NCBI RefSeq assembly: GCF_003667825.1
Contig: NZ_CP033043.1
Location: 4,906,501-4,970,500 of the forward strand
Reading direction: 5' to 3'
DNA from: Metabacillus litoralis
Lineage (GTDB): Bacteria; Bacillota; Bacilli; Bacillales; Bacillaceae
DNA length: 64,000 bases
The position numbers and the translations under genes are program-made. The notes below the pieces were generated by a model, which was not told the DNA's origin, did not search any database, and was given only the letters and a program-made list of their open reading frames with translations. Positions 42,031 to 53,600 of this stretch are shown one piece after another; positions within the stretch are counted from its first letter, which is position 1, and every line of letters starts with the position of its first letter.

Positions 42031-42072
42031 AAAAAACTACCACGCTACTTTAGTTGTGGTAGTTGTTTTTTC
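42031..42072 (+). terminator. Hairpin with T-run in the addB leader
   Basis: AACTACCAC (42035-42043) pairs with GTGGTAGTT (42056-42064), followed by GTTTTTT. It lies 60 bases upstream of addB and is not next to any plus-strand gene end. It may attenuate addB transcription, or work on the opposite strand, where it also has a T-run. Confidence 0.5.
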
Positions 42073-42132
42073 ATATAAGAACAAAGAAAATGACCGTTTA
42101 ATAACACTCTAAAACGTAAGTGGGGAATAAAC

Positions 42133-45100
42133 ATGAGTATTCAATTTATCTTGGGGCGCTCTGGAACCGGGAAAACAGAGACGATGTTAAATGAAATAAG
42201 AGACAGGCTCTTTCAAGAACCAATTGGCCGTCCGATTATTTATCTCGTACCAGACCAAATGACGTTTGGGGCAGAATATGAGTTAATACGTACACCAAAT
42301 TTAGGTGGGATGATACGTGCACAAACATTTAGCTTTAGCCGTTTAGCTTGGAGAGTTTTACAGGAAACAGGGGGAATGACTCGTCATCATTTATCTGGTA
42401 CTGGAATTCAAATGCTTCTCCGGAAACTCGTTGAGGAGTATAAACAAGATTTTAAAGTATTTGCCAAAGCAAGTGATAAAAATGGCTTTATTGAACAGCT
42501 AGAAGTTATGTTAACAGAGTTTAAACGATATTGCTTATCACCTCAAGAGTTGGAAGAGTTTGTAGCAAATGCTCAAACCGAGCATGATCGTAAATCATTA
42601 ACCGATAAACTTCATGACATGGCCATTCTTTATAAACAACTGGAAATTCAATTAAGCCATAAATACGTAGATTCTGAGGATTATTTGAAGCTATTAGCTG
42701 AAAAGGTAGAAAACTCAAGTTATTTACAATCTGCTGATATTTATATTGATGGCTTTCATAGCTTTACGCCACAAGAATATGAAGTGGTTGCTGCCTTAAT
42801 GAAGCATGCACAAAATGTAAAGATTGCTCTTACTGCAGATAAAGCATATAAAGAATTCCTGCCTCATGAATTGCACTTATTTCAAATGACGGGAAAAACG
42901 TACAATACCATTCTCGAGCTGGCTACTGAGGCAGGTAAGCAAGTGGACGAGCCAATAGTTCTTAAAGAACAGCATCGCTATGCTGGAAGTCAGTCGTTAC
43001 AACATTTAGAAGCATTTTATGATATAAGACCAACAACTGTTTTTGATCAAGATCCTGATGTTACGATTTTTCAGGCTACCAATCGCCGCTCTGAGGTTGA
43101 AGGAATTGCAAGGGAAATTCAATCACTTATTAGAAATGGTCATTATCGTTATCGTGATCTTGCTCTACTTATACGAAATTCCAATGATTATCGAGATGTG
43201 ATTGAACAGGTATTCCGTGATTATGAAGTACCGTTTTTTATTGATCAAAAGCGTTCCATGCTCAATCATCCTTTAGTGGAGTTAATTCGTTCTACAATCG
43301 AAATTATCAATGGATTTTGGCGTTATGAAGCAGTATTTCGTGCTGTGAAAACAGAGCTGCTGTTTCCGATTAAAAAAGACAAATATGCTATGCGCGAAGA
43401 TATGGACTTGTTAGAAAACTATGTTCTTTCTTATGGCATTCAGGGATCGAAGTGGACAAATGGGGATCGTTTTCGTTACCGCCGTTTCTATTCACTTGAT
43501 GATGAATTTGTTGTCACAGATGACGAAAAAGAAATGGAGGACAAGCTAAATCAGTTACGAGAGCTTATTGTTCAACCAATTCAAACTTTGCATAAAAGGT
43601 TAAAGCGAAGTCAAAATGGTCAAGAGATGGCAGAAGCTTTGTTTCTTTATTTAGAAGAATTGCACATTCCTGAAAAGCTTGAAGGACTTCGGATTGCAGC
43701 AGAAGAAAAAGGGTTGTTATTAGAAGCGAGAGAGCATGATCAGGTTTGGCAGGCAGTCATAAACTTATTAGACGAGTTCGTTGAAATGATGGCGGAAGAA
43801 CCTGTGTCTTTAAAGCTTTTCTCAGAGATGCTTGAAACAGGTTTGGAGTCAATGAAATTCTCGTTAGTGCCACCAGCAATTGACCAGGTGCTAATTGCAG
43901 ATCTTGAAAAATCCAGGTTTTTCAACGTGAAGTGCTCATTTATTGTTGGAGTAAATGATGGGGTTATTCCTGCTCGACCAAAGGAAGAAGGCATTTTAAC
44001 AGAGGATGATCGAGAGGCTCTTCATTATCAGGGGGTCAATCTTGCACCAACCGCAAGACAGCAGCTGCTTGATGAAAACTTTATCATTTATATGGCATTA
44101 TCAAGTTCATCTGAAAAATTATATCTCTCCTATGCGATGGCGGATGAAGAAGGAAAGGCATTGTTGCCTTCTGTCATTATTAAGCGAATGGAAGAAATGT
44201 TTCCAACAATAAAGCAGCAGCGCTTATTGAATGAGCCGGAGCAGCTTTCACCAAAAGAGCAATTATCGTTTATCGTAAACCATCATGTAACACTTTCTTA
44301 TGTTACATCTCAATTGCAATCGTGGAAAAGAGGATATCCGATTCACTCATTATGGTGGGATGCTTATAACTACTTTGTCTCATCTGATAATCAACAACTC
44401 ACTCAGAAGGTGTTAAGCAGTTTAACGTATGAAAATAGACCAGAACAGCTAGAAACATCTGTTAGTCGTGAACTATATGGTGAACATATTCAAGGAAGTG
44501 TGTCGCGAATGGAGAAATTCAACAGCTGCCCATTCTCTCATTTTGCTTCACATGGTTTAAAGCTAAGAGAAAGACAGTTTTTCAAGCTTGAGGCACCTGA
44601 TATAGGGCAAATGTTCCACTCTGCCTTGAAACTGATTTCTGATCGCTTACATCATTTAAAATTGGATTGGAAAGAGTTAACGAAGGATCAATGTGAGCGA
44701 CTTTCTAATGATGCGGTTGAGCAGCTTGCACCAAGATTACAAAAAGAAATCTTATTAAGCTCAAATCGTTATCATTATATCAAGCGAAAGCTACAGAAAA
44801 TTCTTGCCCGTGCTTCATCTATTCTTAGTGAACACGCAAAGGCGAGTGGCTTTGCACCAGTTGGCCTAGAGCTTGGTTTTGGTAAAGGTGGAGAACTACC
44901 ACCCATTCGTTTTACATTGCCAAATGGCTGTACGATGGAGGTTGCGGGAAGAATTGATAGAGTTGATAAAGCAACAGGTTCAAATGGTGTACTGTTAAGA
45001 ATTGTTGATTATAAATCAAGTGAAAAAAATGTCCAGCTTTCTGAGGTCTATTATGGTTTAGCGCTTCAAATGCTAACCTATTTAGATGTTATTATTTCGA

Positions 45101-45624
45101 ACTCAAAGCTGTGGTTAGGAATTGAAGCTACTCCTGCCGGGGTATTATATTTCCATGTTCATGATCCAATGATTCAGGCTTCTTCTCTTTTACCGGAAGA
45201 AAAGCTTGATGATGAAATTTTTAAGAAGTTTAAAATGAAAGGACTTTTACTCGGTGATGAGGAAGCAGTGAAATTGATGGATCAGTCTCTTACGGAAGGA
45301 ACCAGTTCAAATATCATTGCTGCCGGCTTGAAAAAGGATGGAGGATTTCGCTCCACATCCTCTATAGCGAGTGAAGCTGAATTCGAGTTATTGCGTCAAC
45401 ACGTGCGATCCACTTTCAAGAAGATTGGAACGAATATTACAGATGGAATAATCGATATTAGCCCTTACAAGCTTAAGGATAAAATGCCTTGTACGTATTG
45501 TGAATATAAATCTGTATGTCAATTTGATGAATCGTTAGAGGAAAATAACTACCGTATCTTAAAAAGTGAAAAAAATGATGAAGTATTAAAACGAATGAGA
45601 GAGGAGGCTGGAGTTGATGAGTGA
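42133..45624 (+). CDS. addB: AddB, ATP-dependent helicase-nuclease subunit B
   Basis: 1163 residues. AddB is the Chi-recognising partner of AddA in the double-strand-break resection complex, the Gram-positive equivalent of RecBCD. The N-terminal Walker A reads GRSGTGKTE. The C-terminal RecB-type nuclease reads GRIDRVDK...LRIVDYKSS, and the [4Fe-4S] cysteines are visible as NSCPFSH and a C-terminal CTYCEYKSVC. ATG 42133 follows AAGTGGGG. It overlaps addA by 8 bases and begins the addBA-sbcDC operon. Confidence 0.97.
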   Translation: MSIQFILGRSGTGKTETMLNEIRDRLFQEPIGRPIIYLVPDQMTFGAEYELIRTPNLGGMIRAQTFSFSRLAWRVLQETGGMTRHHLSGTGIQMLLRKLVEEYKQDFKVFAKASDKNGFIEQLEVMLTEFKRYCLSPQELEEFVANAQTEHDRKSLTDKLHDMAILYKQLEIQLSHKYVDSEDYLKLLAEKVENSSYLQSADIYIDGFHSFTPQEYEVVAALMKHAQNVKIALTADKAYKEFLPHELHLFQMTGKTYNTILELATEAGKQVDEPIVLKEQHRYAGSQSLQHLEAFYDIRPTTVFDQDPDVTIFQATNRRSEVEGIAREIQSLIRNGHYRYRDLALLIRNSNDYRDVIEQVFRDYEVPFFIDQKRSMLNHPLVELIRSTIEIINGFWRYEAVFRAVKTELLFPIKKDKYAMREDMDLLENYVLSYGIQGSKWTNGDRFRYRRFYSLDDEFVVTDDEKEMEDKLNQLRELIVQPIQTLHKRLKRSQNGQEMAEALFLYLEELHIPEKLEGLRIAAEEKGLLLEAREHDQVWQAVINLLDEFVEMMAEEPVSLKLFSEMLETGLESMKFSLVPPAIDQVLIADLEKSRFFNVKCSFIVGVNDGVIPARPKEEGILTEDDREALHYQGVNLAPTARQQLLDENFIIYMALSSSSEKLYLSYAMADEEGKALLPSVIIKRMEEMFPTIKQQRLLNEPEQLSPKEQLSFIVNHHVTLSYVTSQLQSWKRGYPIHSLWWDAYNYFVSSDNQQLTQKVLSSLTYENRPEQLETSVSRELYGEHIQGSVSRMEKFNSCPFSHFASHGLKLRERQFFKLEAPDIGQMFHSALKLISDRLHHLKLDWKELTKDQCERLSNDAVEQLAPRLQKEILLSSNRYHYIKRKLQKILARASSILSEHAKASGFAPVGLELGFGKGGELPPIRFTLPNGCTMEVAGRIDRVDKATGSNGVLLRIVDYKSSEKNVQLSEVYYGLALQMLTYLDVIISNSKLWLGIEATPAGVLYFHVHDPMIQASSLLPEEKLDDEIFKKFKMKGLLLGDEEAVKLMDQSLTEGTSSNIIAAGLKKDGGFRSTSSIASEAEFELLRQHVRSTFKKIGTNITDGIIDISPYKLKDKMPCTYCEYKSVCQFDESLEENNYRILKSEKNDEVLKRMREEAGVDE

Positions 45625-48600
45625 AATCATAGCTAAGCCTGAGAACAGCCAATGGACGGATGATCAATGGAAGGCAATTGCTGCAAGTGGACAAGACATA
45701 TTAGTAGCCGCTGCTGCCGGATCGGGAAAAACAGCCGTTTTAGTTGAACGAATCATTCGTAAAATTCTTTCAAAAGAAAATCCTGTTGATGTTGATTCTT
45801 TATTAGTTGTTACGTTTACAAATGCTTCTGCAGCTGAGATGAGGCACCGTATTGGTGAGGCACTTGAAAAAGCACTAAAGGAAAATCCATCTTCACTACA
45901 CTTACGCAGACAGCTTACATTACTCAATAAAGCATCAATTTCAACTCTACACTCGTTCTGTTTACAGGTTGTCCGAAAGTATTATTACTTGATTAATATT
46001 GATCCTAGCTTCCGTATTGCTGATTCAACAGAAGGTCAGCTTTTAATTGATGAAGTTCTTGATGAATTATTTGAAGAGGAATACAGTCAGGAAGATAACG
46101 AAGAATTTTTTGATTTAGTTGATCGTTATACATCTGACCGAAGTGATCTTGAGCTTCAATCTTTAATTCGAGAGCTGTACTTTTTTTCAAGATCACATCC
46201 AATGCCAAGTGTTTGGCTGAATCAGCTTGCTGCCATGTATGACCTAGACGATGACTTTGATATGAATTCGTTACCGTTTATGAACTACCTAATGCAGGAT
46301 ATTGAGATGCAGTTATCAGGTGCTCGGGAGCAGCTTCTTCAAGCAATGGAGCTTACGAAAAAACCAGCCGGACCTGCTCCACGTGCGGAAAACCTTGACG
46401 ATGACTTAAAGCTGCTGTCAGATATACTGGCGCATAAGCATTCTTGGGATGAAATGGGTGAACAACTAAAAAAGTTTAAAATGTCACGTGCTAAGATCGT
46501 CAAGGGTGATCAATATGATAAGAGTTTAACAGATCAAGTGACAGCTTTGCGTAATGCGGTTAAAAAGCAAATCGAGCAATTACGTGATGAATTGTTTTCT
46601 CGTTCCCTTCAGCATTATAGGCAGGATTTTGTTCATTTAAAGCCTGTTGTCAAAAAGCTTGTTGATCTTGTTCAGCAGTTTGCCCATCGTTATGAAGGCA
46701 TGAAAAAAGAAAAAGGAATCGTCGATTTTGCTGATCTAGAGCATTATTGTTTACAAATTCTGCAAACAGATGAAAATAAACCAAGTGAAGCGTCTCTTTA
46801 TTATAAACAGCAGTTTGTAGAGGTTCTTGTTGATGAGTATCAAGATACGAATCTCGTTCAAGAATCGATTTTAAAGCTTGTGACAAAAGACGAAGAAGCA
46901 ACAGGAAATCTCTTCATGGTAGGAGATGTAAAGCAATCCATATACCGCTTCCGTCTTGCAGAGCCTTTTCTATTTTTAAGCAAATATAAACGATTTACAC
47001 AATCTGCTGAGCAAACAGGAATGCGCATTGATTTATCGAAAAACTTCCGAAGCCGCTCAGAAGTGCTAGATGGAACGAACTATTTATTTAAACAAATTAT
47101 GGGCGAAACAGTTGGAGAAATTGTGTACGATAATGACGCAGAATTAAAGCTTGGTGCCACGTATCCAGAAAATGATCTGATGAAAACGGAGCTTTTACTC
47201 ATTGAACGTGGTAGTGGAGACGAACAAGAAAAAGATGGTGACACAGAAACCGAGGGCGTTTTTGATGAACAAGAGCTAGAAACTGTTCAGCTTGAAGCGA
47301 GATTAATGGCTCGTAAGATTAAGACATTAATAGACGAACAATTTCCTGTATACGATCGTGGAATTGGTGGAACGCGTCCTGTTACGTATCGAGATGTTGT
47401 CATTCTTCTGCGCTCTATGCCATGGGCGCCACAAATAATGGAAGAATTTAAGCAAGCTGGAATTCCGGTTTATGCGAATTTATCAGATGGCTATTTTGAA
47501 GCAACTGAAGTAGCGATCATGCTATCCCTTCTGAAGATCATTGACAATCCATATCAAGATATCCCGTTAGCTGCAGCACTTCGTTCACCAGTCGTTGGTT
47601 TATCGGAAAATGAATTGGCCATTATTCGTACATTCGATCATAAAGGAATGTTTTATGATGCAGTTAAAGCCTTTTTGGCTTCTAACGATGCAAGGTATGA
47701 AAAGCTTTATGAAAAGTTACATCCTTTTATTGATCTTTTGCAGGGCTGGAGAGACATAGCGAGACAAGGATCAGTTTCCGATTTAATATGGCAGCTTTAC
47801 CGTGATACAAAGTTTTTTGATTTTGTTGGCGGAATGCCTGGTGGAAAACAACGACAAGCAAATCTTCGTGCTCTATATGATCGCGCCCGTCAATATGAAG
47901 CAACGTCATTTAGAGGGCTATTCCGCTTTTTACGTTTTATTGAACGTATGCAGGACCGCGGCGATGATTTAGGGGCAGCACGTGCGCTTGGAGAGCAAGA
48001 GGATGTCGTAAGGCTTATGACAATTCACAGCAGTAAAGGGTTAGAGTTTCCAATCGTGTTTGTTGCAGGGCTTTCCAAGCAATTTAATATGATGGATTTA
48101 AATAAAAAGTATTTGCTAGATAAAGAGCTTGGATTTGGGACAAAGCTTATTAACCCTAAACTTCGAGTAAGCTACCCAACACTGCCTTATATTGCTCTGA
48201 AGAAAAAAATGAGAATGGAACTTCTTGCTGAGGAAATGCGAGTGCTTTATGTTGCGCTTACTCGTGCAAAAGAAAAGCTGTATTTAGTAGGAACATTAAA
48301 GGACCCGGATAAAACGATAACGAACTGGAGAAATCACATAGCACATCAAGATTGGCTATTACCTGATTTTGAACGGGCTAAAGCGAAAAGTTACCTTGAT
48401 TGGGTTGGCCCTGCGTTAATTCGCCATAAAGATTGTGTTGTGTTAGGTGATGGACAAATTTGTTTAACAGAAGAAATATCAAGTCACCCATCGCGATGGA
48501 CAATTCAACAAGTAAAAGGAGAAGAGCTTGTTGAAGCATTCAAGGATGATCAAGAACGAAATGATGAATTGCTTAGTTCTATTCAAAAAGGTGAAGCTGT

Positions 48601-49345
48601 GATGCTTGAAAGTGAGCAGAAGCAAGTAGTCATAGATCAGCTTTCTTGGTCGTACCCATTCCAGCAAGCAACAAAAAGTCGCTCTAAGCAATCTGTGACA
48701 GAGATGAAAAGACAACGGGAGATTACAGATGAGTATAGTGATCAGCAGCTCATTAAGAAACAAGCCTCTCAATCATTGTTATATAATCGACCAAGCTTTA
48801 TGCAAAGCAAGTCAATATCACCGGCTGAGAGAGGAACAGCCATGCATGCTGTCATGCAGCACATTCCTTTAACTGAAAAAGTAACAAAAGCTGAAATTGA
48901 AAAGAAAGTGGAAGAGCTTGTTACAAAGGAAATTCTTACAGAAGATTTGGCTAAAGTGATCAATATCGGGCAAATTGTTGCCTTTTTCTCTTCAGATATC
49001 GGCCTAAGATTGCAAAATGCACACAATGTTTATCGAGAAATTCCATTTAGTTATGCGTTAGAGGCAAATACTCTTTATGAAAATGTGAAGGATGAACCGA
49101 TTTTAGTTCAAGGAGTAATCGACTGTTTATTTGAAGATGAACATGGTACTGTTTTGTTAGATTACAAAACTGATACGATACAAGGTAGAATAACAGCAGA
49201 AAAAGATGAGCTTGAAAACATATTAAGTGATCGCTATCGAGTTCAAATTGATTTGTATACAAAAGCAATCGAAGATATTATCCACCGTCCTTTACAAGAA
49301 AAATATTTATTTTTCTTCGACGGAGGACATCTCATAAAAATGTAA
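45617..49345 (+). CDS. addA: AddA, ATP-dependent helicase-nuclease subunit A
   Basis: 1242-residue UvrD-like helicase with Walker A AAAGSGKTA, Walker B VDEYQDTN, helicase motif VI YVALTRAKEKL and a C-terminal RecB-family nuclease (GVIDCLFEDEHGTVLLDYKTD). It unwinds and degrades DNA ends with AddB for recombination and competence. ATG 45617 is 9 bases after AGGAGG inside the addB end, and a TTG just before is less likely. The length agrees with B. subtilis AddA (1232). Confidence 0.97.
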   Translation: MSEIIAKPENSQWTDDQWKAIAASGQDILVAAAAGSGKTAVLVERIIRKILSKENPVDVDSLLVVTFTNASAAEMRHRIGEALEKALKENPSSLHLRRQLTLLNKASISTLHSFCLQVVRKYYYLINIDPSFRIADSTEGQLLIDEVLDELFEEEYSQEDNEEFFDLVDRYTSDRSDLELQSLIRELYFFSRSHPMPSVWLNQLAAMYDLDDDFDMNSLPFMNYLMQDIEMQLSGAREQLLQAMELTKKPAGPAPRAENLDDDLKLLSDILAHKHSWDEMGEQLKKFKMSRAKIVKGDQYDKSLTDQVTALRNAVKKQIEQLRDELFSRSLQHYRQDFVHLKPVVKKLVDLVQQFAHRYEGMKKEKGIVDFADLEHYCLQILQTDENKPSEASLYYKQQFVEVLVDEYQDTNLVQESILKLVTKDEEATGNLFMVGDVKQSIYRFRLAEPFLFLSKYKRFTQSAEQTGMRIDLSKNFRSRSEVLDGTNYLFKQIMGETVGEIVYDNDAELKLGATYPENDLMKTELLLIERGSGDEQEKDGDTETEGVFDEQELETVQLEARLMARKIKTLIDEQFPVYDRGIGGTRPVTYRDVVILLRSMPWAPQIMEEFKQAGIPVYANLSDGYFEATEVAIMLSLLKIIDNPYQDIPLAAALRSPVVGLSENELAIIRTFDHKGMFYDAVKAFLASNDARYEKLYEKLHPFIDLLQGWRDIARQGSVSDLIWQLYRDTKFFDFVGGMPGGKQRQANLRALYDRARQYEATSFRGLFRFLRFIERMQDRGDDLGAARALGEQEDVVRLMTIHSSKGLEFPIVFVAGLSKQFNMMDLNKKYLLDKELGFGTKLINPKLRVSYPTLPYIALKKKMRMELLAEEMRVLYVALTRAKEKLYLVGTLKDPDKTITNWRNHIAHQDWLLPDFERAKAKSYLDWVGPALIRHKDCVVLGDGQICLTEEISSHPSRWTIQQVKGEELVEAFKDDQERNDELLSSIQKGEAVMLESEQKQVVIDQLSWSYPFQQATKSRSKQSVTEMKRQREITDEYSDQQLIKKQASQSLLYNRPSFMQSKSISPAERGTAMHAVMQHIPLTEKVTKAEIEKKVEELVTKEILTEDLAKVINIGQIVAFFSSDIGLRLQNAHNVYREIPFSYALEANTLYENVKDEPILVQGVIDCLFEDEHGTVLLDYKTDTIQGRITAEKDELENILSDRYRVQIDLYTKAIEDIIHRPLQEKYLFFFDGGHLIKM

Positions 49346-49422
49346 AAAGATGCAATCGGTGAATATCCATCGATTGCATTCTATTGTCCATGTGTAAGTG
49401 GCTAAGAAAGGATGATGAAAAG

Positions 49423-50604
49423 ATGCGTATTTTGCATACGGCAGATTGGCACCTTGGACGAGCTCTAGAAGGTCGTAGTCGATTAGCTGAACAGGCTGAT
49501 TTTATTGATGAGCTTGTACGAATTGTAGAAGAAGAAAAAGTAGACGCCATATTAATGGCTGGTGATGCATTTGATACGGTCAACCCACCGGCTGCAGCGG
49601 AGCAACTGTTTTATGAAGGCCTTTCTAGATTATCAGATCATGGTAAACGTCCAATCGTTGTGATTGCAGGAAATCATGACAACCCTGACCGCTTATCTGC
49701 AGCATCACCTTTAGCTGGGAACCATTCCATTCATTTAATTGGTTATCCAACAACTGAATTGATTAAATTAGATATCCCGAGTGCAGGAGAGCAAATGCTG
49801 GTTGCTGCACTTGCATATCCTTCAGAAGCAAGACTTGAACAAGTATTATCACAGGAGCATGATGAAGTGCTGCTTCGTAATAAGTATGATGAACGTATAC
49901 GTGATCTTTTTTCGATGATGAGTAAACAATTTCAAAAGGACACAGTGAATATTGCGATGAGTCATATTCATGTTGCTGGAGGAAGCTCAACAGATTCGGA
50001 ACGTCCAATTGAAGTTGGTGGAGCTTATACCGTTGCAGCGACAAGTATGCCTGAGGCTGCTCAGTATGTTGCATTAGGTCATTTACACCGCCCACAAAAC
50101 ATTAAGCGTGCGAGCACATTAACCAGGTACTCAGGCTCACCGCTTGCGTATAGCTTTTCAGAAATCGGTTATGCAAAATCGGTCACGATTTTAGATGCTG
50201 AACCAAATCAGCCTGTTGTGATGAAGGAGATACCATTATCATCTGGCAAGCCTTTGGTGAAATGGAAAGCAACAGAGGGGATTAGTCAGGTTCATAGCTG
50301 GCTTGATGAAGGAAAAGACCATAATGCATGGATAGATTTAGAAATTCATTTAACTAGTACTCTCTCAATTGAGGAAATCCACCGCCTTCGTAAATGGCAT
50401 CCAGGCTTCATTCATATCCGACCTGTGTTTCAAGCTGAGCTGGAGGTTGCAGCAACAAGACAATCAAACCTCCCAATTGACCAATTGTTTTCGCAGTTTT
50501 ACGAAAAACAAACAGGGGGAGCAAAACCGGAGGAGGAGCTTGTTCGCTTATTTTTAGAACTCGTTCAGCAGGATGAAGAGCAAGAGGAGGGTGATGAAGC
50601 ATGA
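49423..50604 (+). CDS. sbcD: SbcD, exonuclease subunit
   Basis: Mre11-like nuclease of 393 residues. Metallophosphoesterase motifs DWHLGR, GDAFDT, GNHDNPDR, SHIHVAGG and LGHLHRPQ are all present. With SbcC it cleaves hairpins and protein-blocked ends. ATG 49423 (MRILHTADWHLG) fits the family N-terminus and has AAAGGA upstream; a longer in-frame start at 49384 is not needed. A hairpin (TGCAATCG/CGATTGCA, 49355-49379) lies between addA and sbcD, with a weak T-run. Confidence 0.95.
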   Translation: MRILHTADWHLGRALEGRSRLAEQADFIDELVRIVEEEKVDAILMAGDAFDTVNPPAAAEQLFYEGLSRLSDHGKRPIVVIAGNHDNPDRLSAASPLAGNHSIHLIGYPTTELIKLDIPSAGEQMLVAALAYPSEARLEQVLSQEHDEVLLRNKYDERIRDLFSMMSKQFQKDTVNIAMSHIHVAGGSSTDSERPIEVGGAYTVAATSMPEAAQYVALGHLHRPQNIKRASTLTRYSGSPLAYSFSEIGYAKSVTILDAEPNQPVVMKEIPLSSGKPLVKWKATEGISQVHSWLDEGKDHNAWIDLEIHLTSTLSIEEIHRLRKWHPGFIHIRPVFQAELEVAATRQSNLPIDQLFSQFYEKQTGGAKPEEELVRLFLELVQQDEEQEEGDEA

Positions 50605-53600
50605 AGCCTATTACTTTAACTGTTTCTGGATTGCATAGTTTCAGAGAAAAACAGACGATTAACTTTGATGCCCTTTGTGATGGGGGGATCTTTGGAATCT
50701 TTGGGCCAACTGGAAGCGGAAAGTCATCGATTCTGGATGCTATGACTCTTGCTTTATATGGAAAAGTAGAACGTGCGATGAACAACACACATGGAATTTT
50801 AAATCATGCTGAGGATCAACTCTCTGTTTCGTTTACCTTTGAACTTGAAAATGCCTCTTCAAAGAAAAGATATGTTGTGGAACGGGTGTTTAAACGAACA
50901 GATGATATTAGGGTAAAAACAGCAATTTGCCGTTTAATTGAGGAAGGAGAAGAGCATGTTGTCTTAGCGGATAAAGCAGTTGATGTGAACGACGAGATCT
51001 ATGGATTATTAGGTCTGACAATTGATGACTTTACCCGTGCTGTTGTTCTTCCACAAGGAAAATTTGCAGAATTTCTTTCTTTAAAAGGTGCAGAAAGAAG
51101 ACAAATGCTACAACGTTTATTTCACTTAGAGCAATACGGTGATCAGCTCCTAAAGAAGCTCAAGCGACGTTTAGCAACTGCAAGAATTACCCGTAATGAA
51201 TTAGAAGCAGAGAAAACGGGTTTAGGCGATGCATCAAGTGAGGCTGTTAAAGAGGCGAAAAAGCAAGTAAAAGAAGCAGAAGTTTTACTTGAAAAGCGTC
51301 AAAAAGAGCTTGAAAGTGTAACAAAGGACTATGAACAAAAACAAGCAACTTGGCAATTACAACAGCAAAGGCTAGAACTAGAAAAGGAAAAAGCGGCAGT
51401 CCAAAAAGATGAAGAACAGATTCAATCTTTACAACAACAGTTGAAAACGGCTGAGGAAGCAGAAGCCTTAAGACCGTATGCAGAAGCTTTACAAGCTCGT
51501 AAACAAGAAAAAATTCAGGCAGAAGGTAATCTTGAGGCTGCGAAGAAAAATGTAGAGAGAATGAAGCTGCAATATGAAGCTAGCAGCCGAGCATACGAGG
51601 CAATTCGAAAGGAAAAATCTGAACAAGAACCAGCTTTAGTAGCAAAGCGAGAAAAGCTATTACAATTGCAAAAGGTTGAAGAAGAGCTTAAACAAGATCA
51701 AACAATCCTTCACGAGCTTCAACAGAAAAAAGAAGAGCTACAAAAGCAGCAGGAGCACCATCAGTCACTATTAACAAAAGCACATCAATTAGTTGAAAAA
51801 GCAGCAGTAAAGCAGCAAACTTTACAAGAAGAGCAGAAAACAAAAACCGTTTCTGCTAAAGAAAGAGATCAGGTTCGTGCCGCTTTAGAAGCAAAACAAC
51901 TTGTTCAACAAAGTAAACAGCAGTTCGAAGAAACGCATGAATTGCTAGAGAAAAAAACAAACGCATTAAATAATGAAAAGAAAAAATACGATTCTCTCAT
52001 AGATCAATTATCCGTAAATAAAAAACATCTTGAAAATAAATTTAACGAACTAACCTCTCTATATTTTCTTATTTCGGAAAGGGAAACGGAATATAAGCAC
52101 TTTCTTTCTATCGCTAAACACAACTTAGAAGAAAAAATAGCAGAAGAGGAAAAGGCAAAAAACCAGAAGTTGGCTTTAAGGCTCGTCAAGGAGCTGAAAG
52201 AGGGAGCACCTTGTCCTGTTTGTGGTTCATGTAGCCACCCGAGCCCTGTACATGCTGATTTCGATCATGATGAAGAAATCGAAAAGCAATTACATGTGAT
52301 GAAGCAACAGTTTGAACAGCTTCAGTCATTAAGTCAGGAGCCACATTCACTTAAAATAAAAGCAGAGGGTTTATCCGAGCAGCTTACTGCTGATTTCTTA
52401 TTTTTACAAGATAAAAAGCTACTAGAAGAAGTTCAAGTAGAGCAACTGATTGCACCAAATACGAATATGTCATTAGAACAAGGTTTTCAAACGTTTCAAT
52501 TATCGTTTAAAAATCTAAATCAAGATTTTATACAATTACGTCAATCTCTTGAAAAGAACGTGAAACAGCTACGTGATTTGCAGCAGGAGGAAGTAAGAAG
52601 TAAAGATGGTATTTCTTCTGCAAATAATGATGTTCAGGAATGGACAGATAAACTCAATGAATACAAGGAAAAGTTACAGAAAAGCTTAACCTATTACTCT
52701 GAGACATTCACACAAATTCCAATTGAGAATGTTGAGAAGTTACAAAAAGAAATCTCAGAAAAAGATGAAGCACTCGAGCAGTTAAATGAACGAATTCAAA
52801 AGAGTTTTTCTTTCATAGAAGAACAGGAAGAAATCGTGAAAAAACAGGAAGAATTCAATCGTCACATAAAAGAACAACAGATTGAGCTTCAAGCCTCATT
52901 AAAGAGTCGTGATTTTTCAATAAAAGAAAAACAAGAAAAGCTAAAAGAAGTTGGGTTGGAGAAGCCAATTTCTACTGTAATCGCGGAAACAAATGCGACG
53001 ATTAAACAATTAGCTGAAAAAGAAAATGAGCTGTATCAAGGTTGGCAAAAAGAATCTAACATGCTTCATCAATTGCAAAGTGAGCTTGCTGCACATGAAA
53101 GATCATATGAGCAAGCAAAGCACCAAGTTCAAGAATCGGAACAAAAATGGTCACAAGTAAAAGAAAATACATCGTTTAAAACCATTGAAGAAACACTAGC
53201 ATCTCTACTAGGTGCAGAAAAAAGGCAACAACTAAAGTCTGAAATTGAAGCTTTCTTGGATAAAATGAAGCAGCTTAACACAGACTTAAATCGAATTGAA
53301 GAAAAACTGGGGAATCAGCAGGTTTCTCAAGAAGAATGGGATACTATTCAACAAATCAAAGTGGAGATGAAGCAGCAGGTTGAGGATGCTGTTGCCAGCA
53401 AGGGGGCAGCTACAAATGGCCTGCAAGTGCTTTTAGAGAAGCACGAGCGCTTCGTAGTCATAGAAAACCAACAAAAAGAACTTGATGATCTGTTGGGAAA
53501 ACTGGAAAAACTTCAATCTGTTTTTAAAGGAAACAGCTTTGTTGAATATGTTGCAGAGGAGCAGCTGCAGCAAGTAAGCCGTGATGCATCTGACAGGCTT

